Source of the DNA: JADFGZ01 sp965222345
GTDB taxonomy: Bacteria; Acidobacteriota; Terriglobia; 2-12-FULL-54-10
NCBI GenBank assembly: GCA_965222345.1
Contig: CBDCTS010000004.1
Coordinates: 62,001-126,000 of the forward strand
DNA: 64,000 nucleotides
Reading direction: 5' to 3'
Of this stretch, positions 36,341 through 44,786 are shown in pieces. A program made the position numbers and the translations under genes. Positions within the stretch are counted from its first letter, which is position 1, and every line of letters begins with the position of its first letter. The notes under the pieces are model-generated. The model was not told where the DNA came from. It searched no databases and was given only the letters and a program-made list of their open reading frames with translations.

Positions 36341-37155
36341 GGGTCTGTAAACACTAATGAGCATAATCATATTACCATGCGCAGATGGAACTCACGCAAG
36401 CTCAATACGAACGGATCGCGCCACACCTGCCGGTGCAGCGCGGCAACGTCAGCCTTTCGAACCAGCAGGTGCTCAACGCCATCTTGTATGTCGCCGAACA
36501 TGGCTGCAAATGGCGCCGGTTACCCGCACGGTTTGGCAACTGGCACACCCTCTACACCCGCATGAATCGTTGGTCGAAGAACGGGGTGCTCGACCGGGTC
36601 TTCGAGCACTTGCAGCGAGAACAGATGGTGCGTGTCAAGCTCGAAGCGGTGTCGCTGGACAGCACCATCGTCCAGGTCCATCCCGACGGGACGGGGGCGC
36701 TAAAAAAAACGCTCCCCAAGCCATCGGCCGATCCCGCGGCGGTGGGACCACCAAGATTCATATGGTTGCCGCGGATGCTCGAACGGCCGTCACCTTCTCG
36801 CTCTCCCCGGGACAAGCCCACGACGCTCCAGAAGGGCGTCAGCTGCTGAATCGCCTGGGTCAGCAACACGACCATCCCTGGCTGATCATGGATCGCGCCT
36901 ATGAAGGCAACGAGACACGCCAACTGGCTTTGGCACTGGGGTTTATACCCGTCGTGCCACCATCCGCTGCGCGGCTCGACCCCTGGGAATACGACCGCGA
37001 GATGTACCAGCGGCGCAACCAAATCGAACGCTTGTTTCGTCGTTTGAAGGGATTCCGACGAATCTTCTCACGCTTCGAGAAGCTCGACGTGATCTTCCTC
37101 GGTTTCATCCTCTTCGCACTCATCGTCGAGGCATTGCGTTAGTGTTAACAGGCCC
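36341..37155 (+). mobile_element. IS5-family (IS427-type) element, 815 bp
   Basis: Ends GGGTCTGTAAACACTAA and, inverted, GGGCCTGTTAACACTA. Flanked by TA on both sides. Taking one TA away leaves GGACTAGTCC, a perfect palindrome, as the target. IS427-group elements duplicate TA-type targets. Confidence 0.9.
36385..37142 (+). CDS. IS427-type transposase, two frames joined by -1 frameshift at A8
   Basis: The first frame (36385-36849) encodes the N-terminal domain and SLDSTIVQVHPDG (first Asp). At 36712-36719 a run of eight A lets ribosomes move to the -1 frame. That frame encodes IGRSRGGGTTKIHMVAADA, WLIMDRAYEGNETRQ (second Asp) and RRNQIERLFRRLKGFRRI (Glu), ending TAG 37140. The arrangement is normal for the group, so this is likely active rather than broken. 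Confidence 0.9.
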
Positions 37156-37183
37156 TAGTCCATGGAAACCGTATGATGCTGGA

Positions 37184-37264
37184 TCACCCCCTAACATATC
37201 CGAGGATGATCCGGGCCATTTCGTCGAGACTCCTCAGGTTCGGTCCCTCATTCACCACGGCCAT
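37184..37264 (-). CDS. Possible 26-residue small ORF with strong ribosome-binding site
   Basis: ATG at 37264 preceded by AGGAGGGG with good spacing, giving MAVVNEGPNLRSLDEMARII and six more residues before TGA. It overlaps the 3' end of the next entry's gene. Could be a real microprotein or a chance frame. Confidence 0.3.
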   Translation of the reverse strand: MAVVNEGPNLRSLDEMARIILGYVRG

Positions 37265-37548
37265 GATAGGTTCCCCTCCTTGATGACCATGATGGTGGTC
37301 ACGGCTGTGAGGATCGCTATGACGATTGTAAGTGTAAGGATCACCACAGTGAGCCTTGACATGCGCTTTTGAAGTTTTATGTTTTCGCGGGCACCAATGG
37401 TGGTCCCGTATTGGATTAAAATGTCCCTGACGGACCGGTCGATATTGCGAAGCCATTCTGCGCGCTCGGCGGTGTGCTTCCTTATCTTCTCAATGAGTGT
37501 AGTCTCCTTGTTCCGATACAAAGACGGATTGACCCGGCCGGGGATATT
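37252..37548 (-). pseudogene. Small membrane protein, N-terminally truncated by IS3-family element
   Basis: Frame from the IS junction to TGA at 37252: basic, helical region (KIRKHTAERAEWLRNIDRSV), then one membrane helix (LTVVILTLTIVIAILTAVTTIMVI) near the C-terminus. Phage or conjugative proteins of this type exist, but no name is justified. The start is lost to the element at 37549. Confidence 0.5.
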
Positions 37549-37595
37549 TGTACCAACCGAAGTGAGAGAGAATCTTATGGAGGAGGGCATAGAGA

Positions 37596-37874
37596 ATGCC
37601 AATAGAGAGGTATAGGCCGGAGCAGATCGTAACGGTGCTGAGACAGATCGAGGTGGCCGTGGCGAATGGGAAGTCGACGCCGCAGGCCTGCAAGGAGGCT
37701 GGGATCCATACTCAGACGTATTATCGGTGGCGCAAGGAATATGGAGGCCTGAAGTTGGAGCAGGCCAAGCGGATGAAGGAACTGGAGAAGGAGAATACGC
37801 GGCTGAAGCGACTGGTAGCCGAGCTGACGCTGGAGAAACAAGTGTTGAAGGACGTGGCGGAGGGAAACTTCTAA
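37596..37874 (+). CDS. IS3-family OrfA (truncated element)
   Basis: 92 residues, helix-turn-helix plus coiled coil (LKELEKENTRLKRLVAEL would be the pattern; here MKELEKENTRLKRLVAEL). Ends GNF-stop after GGGAAAC at 37862-37868. Intact, but its OrfB partner is broken. Confidence 0.88.
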   Translation: MPIERYRPEQIVTVLRQIEVAVANGKSTPQACKEAGIHTQTYYRWRKEYGGLKLEQAKRMKELEKENTRLKRLVAELTLEKQVLKDVAEGNF

Positions 37875-38582
37875 GCCCTGAGCGGCGGCGTTGTGCGGTG
37901 GAGCGTGCCGAGCGTGAGTACGGAATGAGCGAGCGGCAGGCCTGCCGGCTGCTGGGGCAATGGCGAGGAACGCAACGATACGAACCGATGCGGCGAGCCG
38001 ACGAGGATCGGCTGACAGCGGCGGTGGTCACCCTGGCGAGTGAGTATGGTCGTTAGGGGTATAAGAAGATCGCGGCGCTGCTGCAAATCGCAGGATGGTC
38101 GGTGGGCCGCGACCGAGTGGAGAGGATTTGGCGGCGAGAGGGGCTGAAAGTGCCGCAGAAACAACGGCCCCGAAGGCGGTTGTGGCTGAACGATGGAAGC
38201 TGCATCCGACTGCGTCCAGAACGGGCGAATCATGTCTGGAGCTATGACTTTGTTAGCGCCAGAACCCACGATGGAACAACGCTGCGGTTGCTGACGCTGC
38301 TGGACGAGTATACGCGGGAATGCCTGGCGATCCGAGTGGAGCGAAGGATGGGCAGCTCAGAGGTGATCGAGACGTTGTCGGAGGTGATGCTGTGGCGAGG
38401 GATCCCGGAGCATATCCGATCCGACAATGGCCCGGAGTTCCTGGCCCGGCAGTTGCGCCAGTGGCTGGGCAAGCTCGGGACCGGAACGTTATACATCGCA
38501 CCAGGCAGTCCATGGGAGAACGGGTATTGTGAGAGTTTCAATGGGAAGTTGCGGGATGAATGCCTGAACGGGGAGATCTTCT
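37865..38582 (+). pseudogene. IS3-family OrfB, internal TAG and 3' truncation
   Basis: In the -1 frame from GGGAAAC: KLLSPERRRCAVERAERE... then EYGR-stop at 38054-38056, where element A has YGRYGYRR; a Tyr codon appears to have become TAG. The frame resumes GYKKIAALL, keeps YDFVSAR and RSDNGPEF, and is cut at ENGYCESFNGK...GEIF by IS1380 copy 4. Confidence 0.88.
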
Positions 38583-38718
38583 CCCGCATTTCCCGTTTGA
38601 AATCGTAGAAGCAACCCTCGACTAACCTCCAACATCAATATTGACCTGCCCCCCCAAAAACGGTCCAGTTGATAAGTTAGAGTAAAGGGTTTCAACTGGA
38701 CTTGAAAAAGGGGGAAGG

Positions 38719-38997
38719 ATGGCTAAGAAGCGGTATACGGTCGAACAGATCATCCGACATCTACGAGAGGCAGAAGTGGAACTGGCTAAGGGCCAGACAA
38801 CGGGAGTGGTCTGTCGGAAGTTGGGAATCACGGAGCAGACATATTATCGATGGCGGAAGGAGTATGGGAGCTTGCGGGTTGATCAGGTGAGGCGTTTGAA
38901 GGAACTGGAACGGGAGAATGGCCGACTGAAGAAGTTGGTAGCGGATCAGGCGTTGGACCTTGCGATTCTGAAGGAGGCATCCTCGGGAAACTTCTAA
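38719..38997 (+). CDS. IS3-family OrfA (element B copy 2)
   Basis: 92 residues, same protein sequence as the copy at 18368. Slippery heptamer GGGAAAC at 38985-38991. Confidence 0.92.
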   Translation: MAKKRYTVEQIIRHLREAEVELAKGQTTGVVCRKLGITEQTYYRWRKEYGSLRVDQVRRLKELERENGRLKKLVADQALDLAILKEASSGNF

Positions 38998-39875
38998 GCC
39001 CGTGCCGACGGAGGCAGGCAGTGGAGCGTGTCTGTCAGACCTTGGGAGTGTCGGAGCGGCGGGCGTGTCGAGTGCTGAGGCAGTACCGATCCACCCAGCG
39101 GCATCGAACCTTGACACCACAGGATGAACCGCGACTGGTGACCCGGACGCTGCAGTTAGCCGGCGAGTACGGTCGATACGGCTACCGGCGAATCACGGCG
39201 CTGTTGCGACGGGAGGGGTGGAGGGTGAACCATAAGCGGGTGGAGAGAATCTGGAGGCAGGAGGGACTGAAAGTGCCGAAGAAACAACCCCGGAAAAGCC
39301 GCCTGTGGTTGAACGATGGGTCGTGTCTTCGGTTAAGACCGTGCTGGCGGGATCATGTCTGGGCGTACGATTTTGTGGCAGATCGAACCCAGGATGGTCG
39401 TCCCCTGAAGATGTTGACGGTGGTGGATGAGTACACGCGAGAATGTTTGGCAATCGACGTAGAACGGCGAGCTGATTCGATGAGTGTCTTGGAACGGCTG
39501 GCAGCCTTGTTTGTGGAGCGAGGAGTTCCCGATTACATTCGCTCGGATAACGGGTCCGAGTTCACAGCACGGTTGGTTCGGAACTGGCTGGAGCGGGTAG
39601 GGGTAAAGACCTTGTTCATCGAGCCGGGGAGCCCATGGGAAAACGGGTATGTAGAATCGTTGAACGGGAAGTTTCGAGACGAGTTTCTCAATGGGGAGAT
39701 CTTCTACACCTTGCAGGAAGCGAAGGTGTTGATTGAGGGATGGCGGCGGGAGTATAACAAAGTTCGCCCGCACAGCGCGTTAGGCTACCGGCCGCCAGCC
39801 CCGGAAGCGATCCTGCCGTTACGGCCGGGTTCCGCTCCGCTCCACCCGGCTGCAACGGCTTATGGACTAACATAA
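38988..39875 (+). CDS. IS3-family OrfB transposase (element B copy 2), -1 frameshift product
   Basis: Same protein sequence as the copy at 18637, DDE residues intact (AYDFVAD, RSDNGSEF, ENGYVESLNG). Confidence 0.92.
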   Translation, partial: KLLSPCRRRQAVERVCQTLGVSERRACRVLRQYRSTQRHRTLTPQDEPRLVTRTLQLAGEYGRYGYRRITALLRREGWRVNHKRVERIWRQEGLKVPKKQPRKSRLWLNDGSCLRLRPCWRDHVWAYDFVADRTQDGRPLKMLTVVDEYTRECLAIDVERRADSMSVLERLAALFVERGVPDYIRSDNGSEFTARLVRNWLERVGVKTLFIEPGSPWENGYVESLNGKFRDEFLNGEIFYTLQEAKVLIEGWRREYNKVRPHSALGYRPPAPEAILPLRPGSAPLHPAATAYGLT

Positions 39876-39955
39876 AAAGTGGACCAACAACCGGGGGCAG
39901 GTCAATATTGATGCGGGTTCCAGCATCAACATTGCATTCCGGAGGTGTATACCTA

Positions 39956-41284
39956 ATGGGTGAGAGCCAAAAACAGGCATTTCAACTGTCATTCAACCGG
40001 TTTTTGCGGGTTGCCTTTCAAGGATCGCGAGTGACATCCAACGGTGGGCTGATTCTGGTGCGAGAGCTGGACGAGCGATTGGGATTCGATGAACTCGTCG
40101 AACAGCACTTGACCGACTCTCGGGCAAACAATGCGCGGTTGTCTTTTGCGGACCTACTTCGACAGTCGGTCTACAGCCGTCTGGCTGGATACGAGGATGT
40201 GAACGATGCCGAGCGGCTATCTCAGGACCCGGCGTTGCGGCTGATCGGTTCGGAGAAGATTTGGGATCGAGGGGCGGCTCTGACTTCTCGGTTGCAGACC
40301 TTCGAGACGGAGATGCTGGCTGAGGAAGGGAACTTCGCAGGGCTGGCACGGGTGAACCGGGAACTGATCGGCAGAGCAGAAGCAATCCATTCGCACTACC
40401 GAACTGTGCTGGACATGGATTCGACCGAGATTCCGGTCTACGGGGAGCAGGAGAATAGCGCCTACAACGGGCACTTCGAGTCCACCTGCTATCACCCCCT
40501 GCTGTTATTCAATCGAGACGGCGACTGTCTGGCTGCCAAATTGCGACCGGGCAACGTCCACAGCGCCGAGGAATGGGAAGAACTTCTCCTGCCGGAGATC
40601 GAGCGGCAGCAGAAGCGGGGCAAGGAGGTGGTATTTCGTGCCGACGCGGCCTTTGCGAAGCCGGAGATTTACGAGGCGTTGGAGAAGCGGGGTGTGAAGT
40701 ATGCCATCCGCATCCCTTCCAACGAGAACCTCCAGCGGGACATCGAGGAGTTGCTGAAACGTCCGGTAGGAAGGCCGGGCCAGAAGCCGTTGGTGGAGTA
40801 CAAGGGGTTTCTGTACCAAGCCGAGAGTTGGAAGACGGCCCGACGGGTGGTAGCCAAGGTAGAACATCATCCGGGGGAGTTGTTCCCGCGAGTGGGGTTC
40901 ATTGTGACGAACCTGACGCTTCCGAGTCGAGCGGTGGTGCGGTTCTATAATAAGCGAGGGACAGCAGAGCAGTGGATTAAGGAAGGCAAGCAGGCGGTGA
41001 AGATGACGCGGCTCAGTTGCCATCGGTTCCGGTCCAACGAGGTACGGCTGTGGCTGACCATCATTGCCTATAATCTGGGAAATCTGTGGCGGCGACTGGT
41101 GCTGCCACAGAGAATCGGGAACTGGTCCTTGACGAGCTTGCAGCAGCGGTTGGTGAAAACCGGAGGACGCCTGATTAAGCATGCCCGCTACTATTGGCTA
41201 TTGCTGGCAGAGAGCCATCTGACTCGGCGGCTGTTTGCCAGCATGCTGGGGCGGATAAATGGGCTGTCGCTTCCGTCGGGATAG
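39956..41284 (+). CDS. IS1380-family transposase (copy 4)
   Basis: Same 442-residue protein. The coding frame and GGAGGTG site are intact, but the upstream leader is replaced by the end of IS3 element B. Its native promoter, if it lies left of 38641, is separated; expression might now come from the IS3 element. Confidence 0.94.
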   Translation: MGESQKQAFQLSFNRFLRVAFQGSRVTSNGGLILVRELDERLGFDELVEQHLTDSRANNARLSFADLLRQSVYSRLAGYEDVNDAERLSQDPALRLIGSEKIWDRGAALTSRLQTFETEMLAEEGNFAGLARVNRELIGRAEAIHSHYRTVLDMDSTEIPVYGEQENSAYNGHFESTCYHPLLLFNRDGDCLAAKLRPGNVHSAEEWEELLLPEIERQQKRGKEVVFRADAAFAKPEIYEALEKRGVKYAIRIPSNENLQRDIEELLKRPVGRPGQKPLVEYKGFLYQAESWKTARRVVAKVEHHPGELFPRVGFIVTNLTLPSRAVVRFYNKRGTAEQWIKEGKQAVKMTRLSCHRFRSNEVRLWLTIIAYNLGNLWRRLVLPQRIGNWSLTSLQQRLVKTGGRLIKHARYYWLLLAESHLTRRLFASMLGRINGLSLPSG

Positions 41285-41600
41285 CCTAGCCTGCGGCACC
41301 CAATAAAATGATTCCGATATCCCCCGGGAATGGAGGGGTGTCTGAAAAAGCTGGTTCTGGAAGCCGAGGCGATGGGTTTTTGGGGACTCGGAAAGAGCGG
41401 CTGGAAGCCGCTGGCAGTATCTCGGAGAAAATATTGGGCTGGAAGTGCTCAGTTGAAGGCCAACGGGTTTATACTCACGAGTCGGAGGGCCAAAAAACTA
41501 ATTCCGGCTAGTTTGCTTTCCCTTCCAGGTCGTTGCCCCTTCGAATCCGTACTCTCGATCCAATGTGAATTTGCAGGATCGTTGCGGAGAGAATAACCGG

Positions 41601-42389
41601 TCAAGGGCCAACGTCCCAGCGGTCCACCCCTGCCAGCGACGCGATGATGGTCCCTGCGGGAATCTGGACTTTCAGCTGGACCGGCAGGCGGTTCTCATCG
41701 TCGCTAAACCATACAAACAGCCGCCCTTTTTCTTTGAACAGATTTGCCGAAGAAACATCCGGCTCCAAGCGGATGGCCGGAAACGTCCCAATCTCGGTCT
41801 CGATTTCTTCTCTGGCCTGGATCTCCACACGAACCTGAGCCGTTCGGGAACCGTCATTCACGGGGACCTTAAAGGATTCGCCTATTTCGAGCGGCTGCGT
41901 GCGGGCGTAATACAGTACGGAAAGAAGATCGTAAACGCAGGCAGGAATGGAGAACTGCTCCTGCCGGGGAGAAGTATCGCTGGTTGTGTCCCGGTCATGC
42001 AGAAGCGCCGTCTGGCGGTTTTGGTCAAACTGGAGAGATACCTCCCGGTGACGGTCTCCCTCATGGATCACTTTGTGGATTCCAGCAGAGCAGAAGGTAG
42101 GATTATGAAACGTGGACTGGTATTCGTTTTCCACTTTGTACAGGTTGGAGACGTATCCTGTGGAGTGGGCCTTGGCTGTCGCCTTCCAGCGGCTTGGTTG
42201 CGCCTCCTCTTTTGCCAGTAATAGCTCTGCGTGGCCAGCCGGGAAGAGCCGCCACTGGACCGTGTACTGCAACTTTTCTCCATCTGAGAAGGGAAGCGCC
42301 GACTCTTATGCGCCACTGGGCAAAGCGCACAGCACGCTGCCCACGGCCAGCAAACCCCGGATTGCCAATCTTTTGCCTCGGAAGGCCAA
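41601..42389 (-). pseudogene. DUF3108-type periplasmic protein with in-frame TAA after the signal peptide
   Basis: The minus-strand frame from a TTG at 42389 gives a basic start and hydrophobic core (RLAIRGLLAVGSVLCALPSGA), then TAA (42306-42308), then ESALPFSDGEKLQYTVQW and the complete DUF3108 domain (WRLFPAGHAELLL, LYKVENEYQSTFHN, VYDLLSVLYYAR, GTFPAIRLEP, FVWFSDDENRLPVQLKV). The stop sits exactly where signal peptidase would cut. Without read-through the domain could only be made from an internal TTG (42272), unexported. DUF3108 proteins are periplasmic or outer-membrane linked, often beside LPS genes. Confidence 0.75.
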
Positions 42390-42409
42390 AACTCTCTTTC
42401 CTTTCTTCT

Positions 42410-42973
42410 TTAGGTCCCGTTCAGGAGGAAGCCCTTCATGAACAAAAAGAGCATGATACCAATATAAGCCAAAAAGGCCTGATATTCACGGTTTCGCCAG
42501 TAAAGGTTCCAGCGGAAGCACTCCCTCGGGGCCTGGAGTTTCCGGGATGAAAACAAGTGGGGGAACAGTACTGGGACGGAACGGGAGTAAACCTCGAACT
42601 CTTGAGAGAACAACTTTCGCAAGTGGGTCTCTTCTTGCCGAATCACCGGCCAATAAACACCGGCTTCTAAAATTCCCAGAAGAAGGAAAAACCACCAGCG
42701 CCCTCCCGCAATTGAAAATCCCACGCCAGCCAGTAGAGAACCCAAGTACAGGGGATTGCGTGTATAGCGGTAAGGCCCGCTGGTGGCCAGTTTTTGGTTC
42801 TTTTCCAGATAGCCCGCGCTGATCGCTCGCAACAGAATACCCGTGAAAGCTACTGCGGCGCCCGCGAGCACTCGCTCCCAGGTCGGTTGTGCGAAGGTCA
42901 GGTAAATGGCGCCCAGCAAGAATCCTGCCGGGACCCGGATGCGGGCGGCGAAGTGAGAGTAAGATTTTGGCAT
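42410..42973 (-). CDS. Isoprenylcysteine carboxyl methyltransferase-like membrane protein
   Basis: 187 residues, several hydrophobic segments, with the ICMT/PEMT signature GPYRYTRNPLYLGSLLAGVG near residue 66 and RQEETHLRKLF near 112. Such small membrane methyltransferases use SAM; bacterial substrates are mostly unknown. Lies in the LPS gene run, 38 bp after the heptosyltransferase, so membrane-lipid modification is plausible but unproven. Confidence 0.8.
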   Translation of the reverse strand: MPKSYSHFAARIRVPAGFLLGAIYLTFAQPTWERVLAGAAVAFTGILLRAISAGYLEKNQKLATSGPYRYTRNPLYLGSLLAGVGFSIAGGRWWFFLLLGILEAGVYWPVIRQEETHLRKLFSQEFEVYSRSVPVLFPHLFSSRKLQAPRECFRWNLYWRNREYQAFLAYIGIMLFLFMKGFLLNGT

Positions 42974-43011
42974 TCATTCTATTTTGAACCCTGATCGAAA
43001 TCCCAGACAGA

Positions 43012-44064
43012 TCAAAATGACTGGTTTTCGGGCATGGTTTCATTCTGCTCACCCATGAGCTGGCGAACCGCCTCCAGAACTTGTTCCGGCCGAATTAGGT
43101 CCATCGTGCTTCCGTGGGCGTTGGAGTGCTTGTAAGTAGTCCGTGCCTTGCTGGGCCGCAGAGACTTATGGTGTCCGCCGTAGGGTCCGTTGCGCTGGGG
43201 AGCAGTGGGTCCATACAACCCGACCGTAGGAACTCCCAAAGCGGTGGCCAGATGCAGCGGGCCAGTGTCCGGGCCGATCAGGAGTCGGCTGCGGCGAAGC
43301 AAGGCAATCAAGCCGGGCAGGTTGCCGATAAAGGCTGGCGGGTCCGAATTCCGGCAGGCGGCCTGAACCTGCCGCGTTAGCTGTTCTTCGCCGGGTCCGC
43401 CGTTGAGTATCACCTGCATCGAGAATTCCTGGTGCAGCGCATCGGCGACCGCTCCAAAATTCTCCGGAGACCAGCATTTGGAGCGCCACCCGGCGCCGGG
43501 ATTCAGCACCGCCAGACGCCCCTTCGGAAGCTCTGTAGGAATCGCGGCCGGATCTCCTTTTGGAAGAGGAAAGCGAATGACGGGTTTATCGGCTCCCAAG
43601 GATGCTGCCAATGCCAGGTTGGCGTCAATCACGTGGACGGCGTTTGGTTCCACCTTGCGCGTGTACAAAACGGCACTAGCCGGCTCTTTGAGCCAGGGTT
43701 TTTCAAAGCCGATAATTTCCCTGGCCCCGCTCCAGTAACAAGCCGCAGCCGACTTCAGCAGCCCTTGCAGGTCGAGAGCGCAATCATAGCGACGCTCCCG
43801 CAGCGCCCGAACAGCCCTGCGCAATGCTTGCCAAACATGGGGAGAGAACGGCTGTTTTCTCCAGGCGAAGGTGTCGAGTTCCATGATTTGGGACAGAAAG
43901 GGATTTCCTTCGAGCAAGGGTCGCCACCGGCTCTCTACCAGCCAATCGATTTCCCATGCCGGGAAGTTCTCCTTTAAAGTCGCCAGCACCGGGAGAGCGT
44001 GGAGAATGTCGCCCATCGAACCCAGCCTGACCAGCAATATCCTGCGTGAGGGATTGTGGTTCAT
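43012..44064 (-). CDS. Glycosyltransferase family 9 LPS heptosyltransferase (WaaC-like)
   Basis: 350 residues from the ATG at 44064 (ILLVRLGSMGDILHALPVL follows directly; a frame extension to 44112 is possible). C-terminal donor-binding GPDTGPLHLATALGVPTVGLYGPT is diagnostic of ADP-heptose:LPS heptosyltransferases. Adds heptose to the inner core on the cytoplasmic face. Part of the minus-strand LPS run. Confidence 0.88.
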   Translation of the reverse strand: MNHNPSRRILLVRLGSMGDILHALPVLATLKENFPAWEIDWLVESRWRPLLEGNPFLSQIMELDTFAWRKQPFSPHVWQALRRAVRALRERRYDCALDLQGLLKSAAACYWSGAREIIGFEKPWLKEPASAVLYTRKVEPNAVHVIDANLALAASLGADKPVIRFPLPKGDPAAIPTELPKGRLAVLNPGAGWRSKCWSPENFGAVADALHQEFSMQVILNGGPGEEQLTRQVQAACRNSDPPAFIGNLPGLIALLRRSRLLIGPDTGPLHLATALGVPTVGLYGPTAPQRNGPYGGHHKSLRPSKARTTYKHSNAHGSTMDLIRPEQVLEAVRQLMGEQNETMPENQSF

Positions 44065-44133
44065 CTTTTGATTTGCCGGGTCCCCAGAATCTATTTTGGT
44101 GTGAAATACCATGCTGTTTTCGATGTTCCGGGA

Positions 44134-44766
44134 CTACAACTGTGCGAGGATCCAGCGAATGGCATGATGGACATCTTGCGCCACATAATCCGGCTGGCGC
44201 TGATTCTGCGTGCGTCCCGATTCCCATTCCAGCTTCCCGAAACCTGTCAGCACCAGCACGCTTCGCGCACCCACCCGATGGCCCGCTTGGATATCCAGGT
44301 AGCGGTCGCCCACCATAAACGATCTTTCCAAATCGATATGGAACCGGGCCGCAGCCTGCTCCAACATTCCCGCGCCCGGTTTGCGGCAATCGCATTCCAC
44401 ACGGTAGGATTTGACGATGGCCTCAGGATGGTGAGGACAGAAATAGATGCTGTCGAGTTTTCCTCCGGCACTTTGGATTCTGCTCGAAAGCCGCCGATGG
44501 ACTTCATCGAGCACAGGTTCCTCGAACAATCCTTGCGCCACTCCGGATTGGTTGGTCACCACAATCGTTAAAAGATTAGCCTGGTTCGCCATCTGTACTG
44601 CCCGGCCGGCAAACGGATAAAGCTCAAGCTGGTTTGGATGGCTCAAGTAGCCGATTTCCTCAATCAACGTTCCGTCGCGGTCAAAGAAGACCGCGCGTTG
44701 CCGGCCGTCCGGTAATACAGCAGATTTTTCCTTTGCGGGTTGTCGCTTTGCGGGCCTGTTACACAC
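44134..44766 (-). CDS. gmhB: D-glycero-D-manno-heptose 1,7-bisphosphate 7-phosphatase
   Basis: 210 residues, GTG start. HAD phosphatase motifs FFDRDGTLIEE (nucleophile and acid Asp), VVTNQSGVAQG, KPGAGML and MVGDRYLDIQAG, plus the HAD-III zinc-binding pattern CPHHPEA...CDCRKP typical of GmhB. Removes the C7 phosphate in ADP-heptose synthesis, matching the neighbouring heptosyltransferases. Confidence 0.92.
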   Translation of the reverse strand: MCNRPAKRQPAKEKSAVLPDGRQRAVFFDRDGTLIEEIGYLSHPNQLELYPFAGRAVQMANQANLLTIVVTNQSGVAQGLFEEPVLDEVHRRLSSRIQSAGGKLDSIYFCPHHPEAIVKSYRVECDCRKPGAGMLEQAAARFHIDLERSFMVGDRYLDIQAGHRVGARSVLVLTGFGKLEWESGRTQNQRQPDYVAQDVHHAIRWILAQL

Positions 44767-44786
44767 GATGTTTCACGGCCTATGTT

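Larger units (their letters stand above)
37549..38582 (+). mobile_element. IS3-family element A-like, truncated on the right by IS1380 copy 4
   Basis: Left end TGTACCAACCGAAGTGAGAGAG matches the ends of element A (16970-18185), though the two are clearly different in sequence. Its right end is missing: coding sequence runs into the IS1380 left end at 38583. Confidence 0.88.
38642..39904 (+). mobile_element. IS3-family element B, copy 2 (1263 bp)
   Basis: Same ends as copy 1, flanked by ATAT at 38638-38641 and 39905-39908. The insertion point is inside the CATCAATATTGATG palindrome of the IS1380 leader, about 50 bp before the transposase start. Confidence 0.95.
38583..41507 (+). mobile_element. 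IS1380-family element, copy 4, split by IS3 element B copy 2
   Basis: Left piece 38583-38641, right piece from 39905 (the inserted element duplicated ATAT). Subtracting 1263 bp plus 4 bp gives 1658 bp, the full length. Flanks CTTCT and CTAGT do not match, and the right flank is unrelated to the IS3-family element on the left. So this copy marks a recombination or deletion junction rather than a simple insertion. Confidence 0.92.

Noticed and set aside
41530..41560. Another tRNA 3' end (CTTCGAATCC) after IS1380 copy 4
   Set aside because: Only the T-loop-like string is present; flanking bases do not pair as a T-stem and no acceptor or CCA follows.
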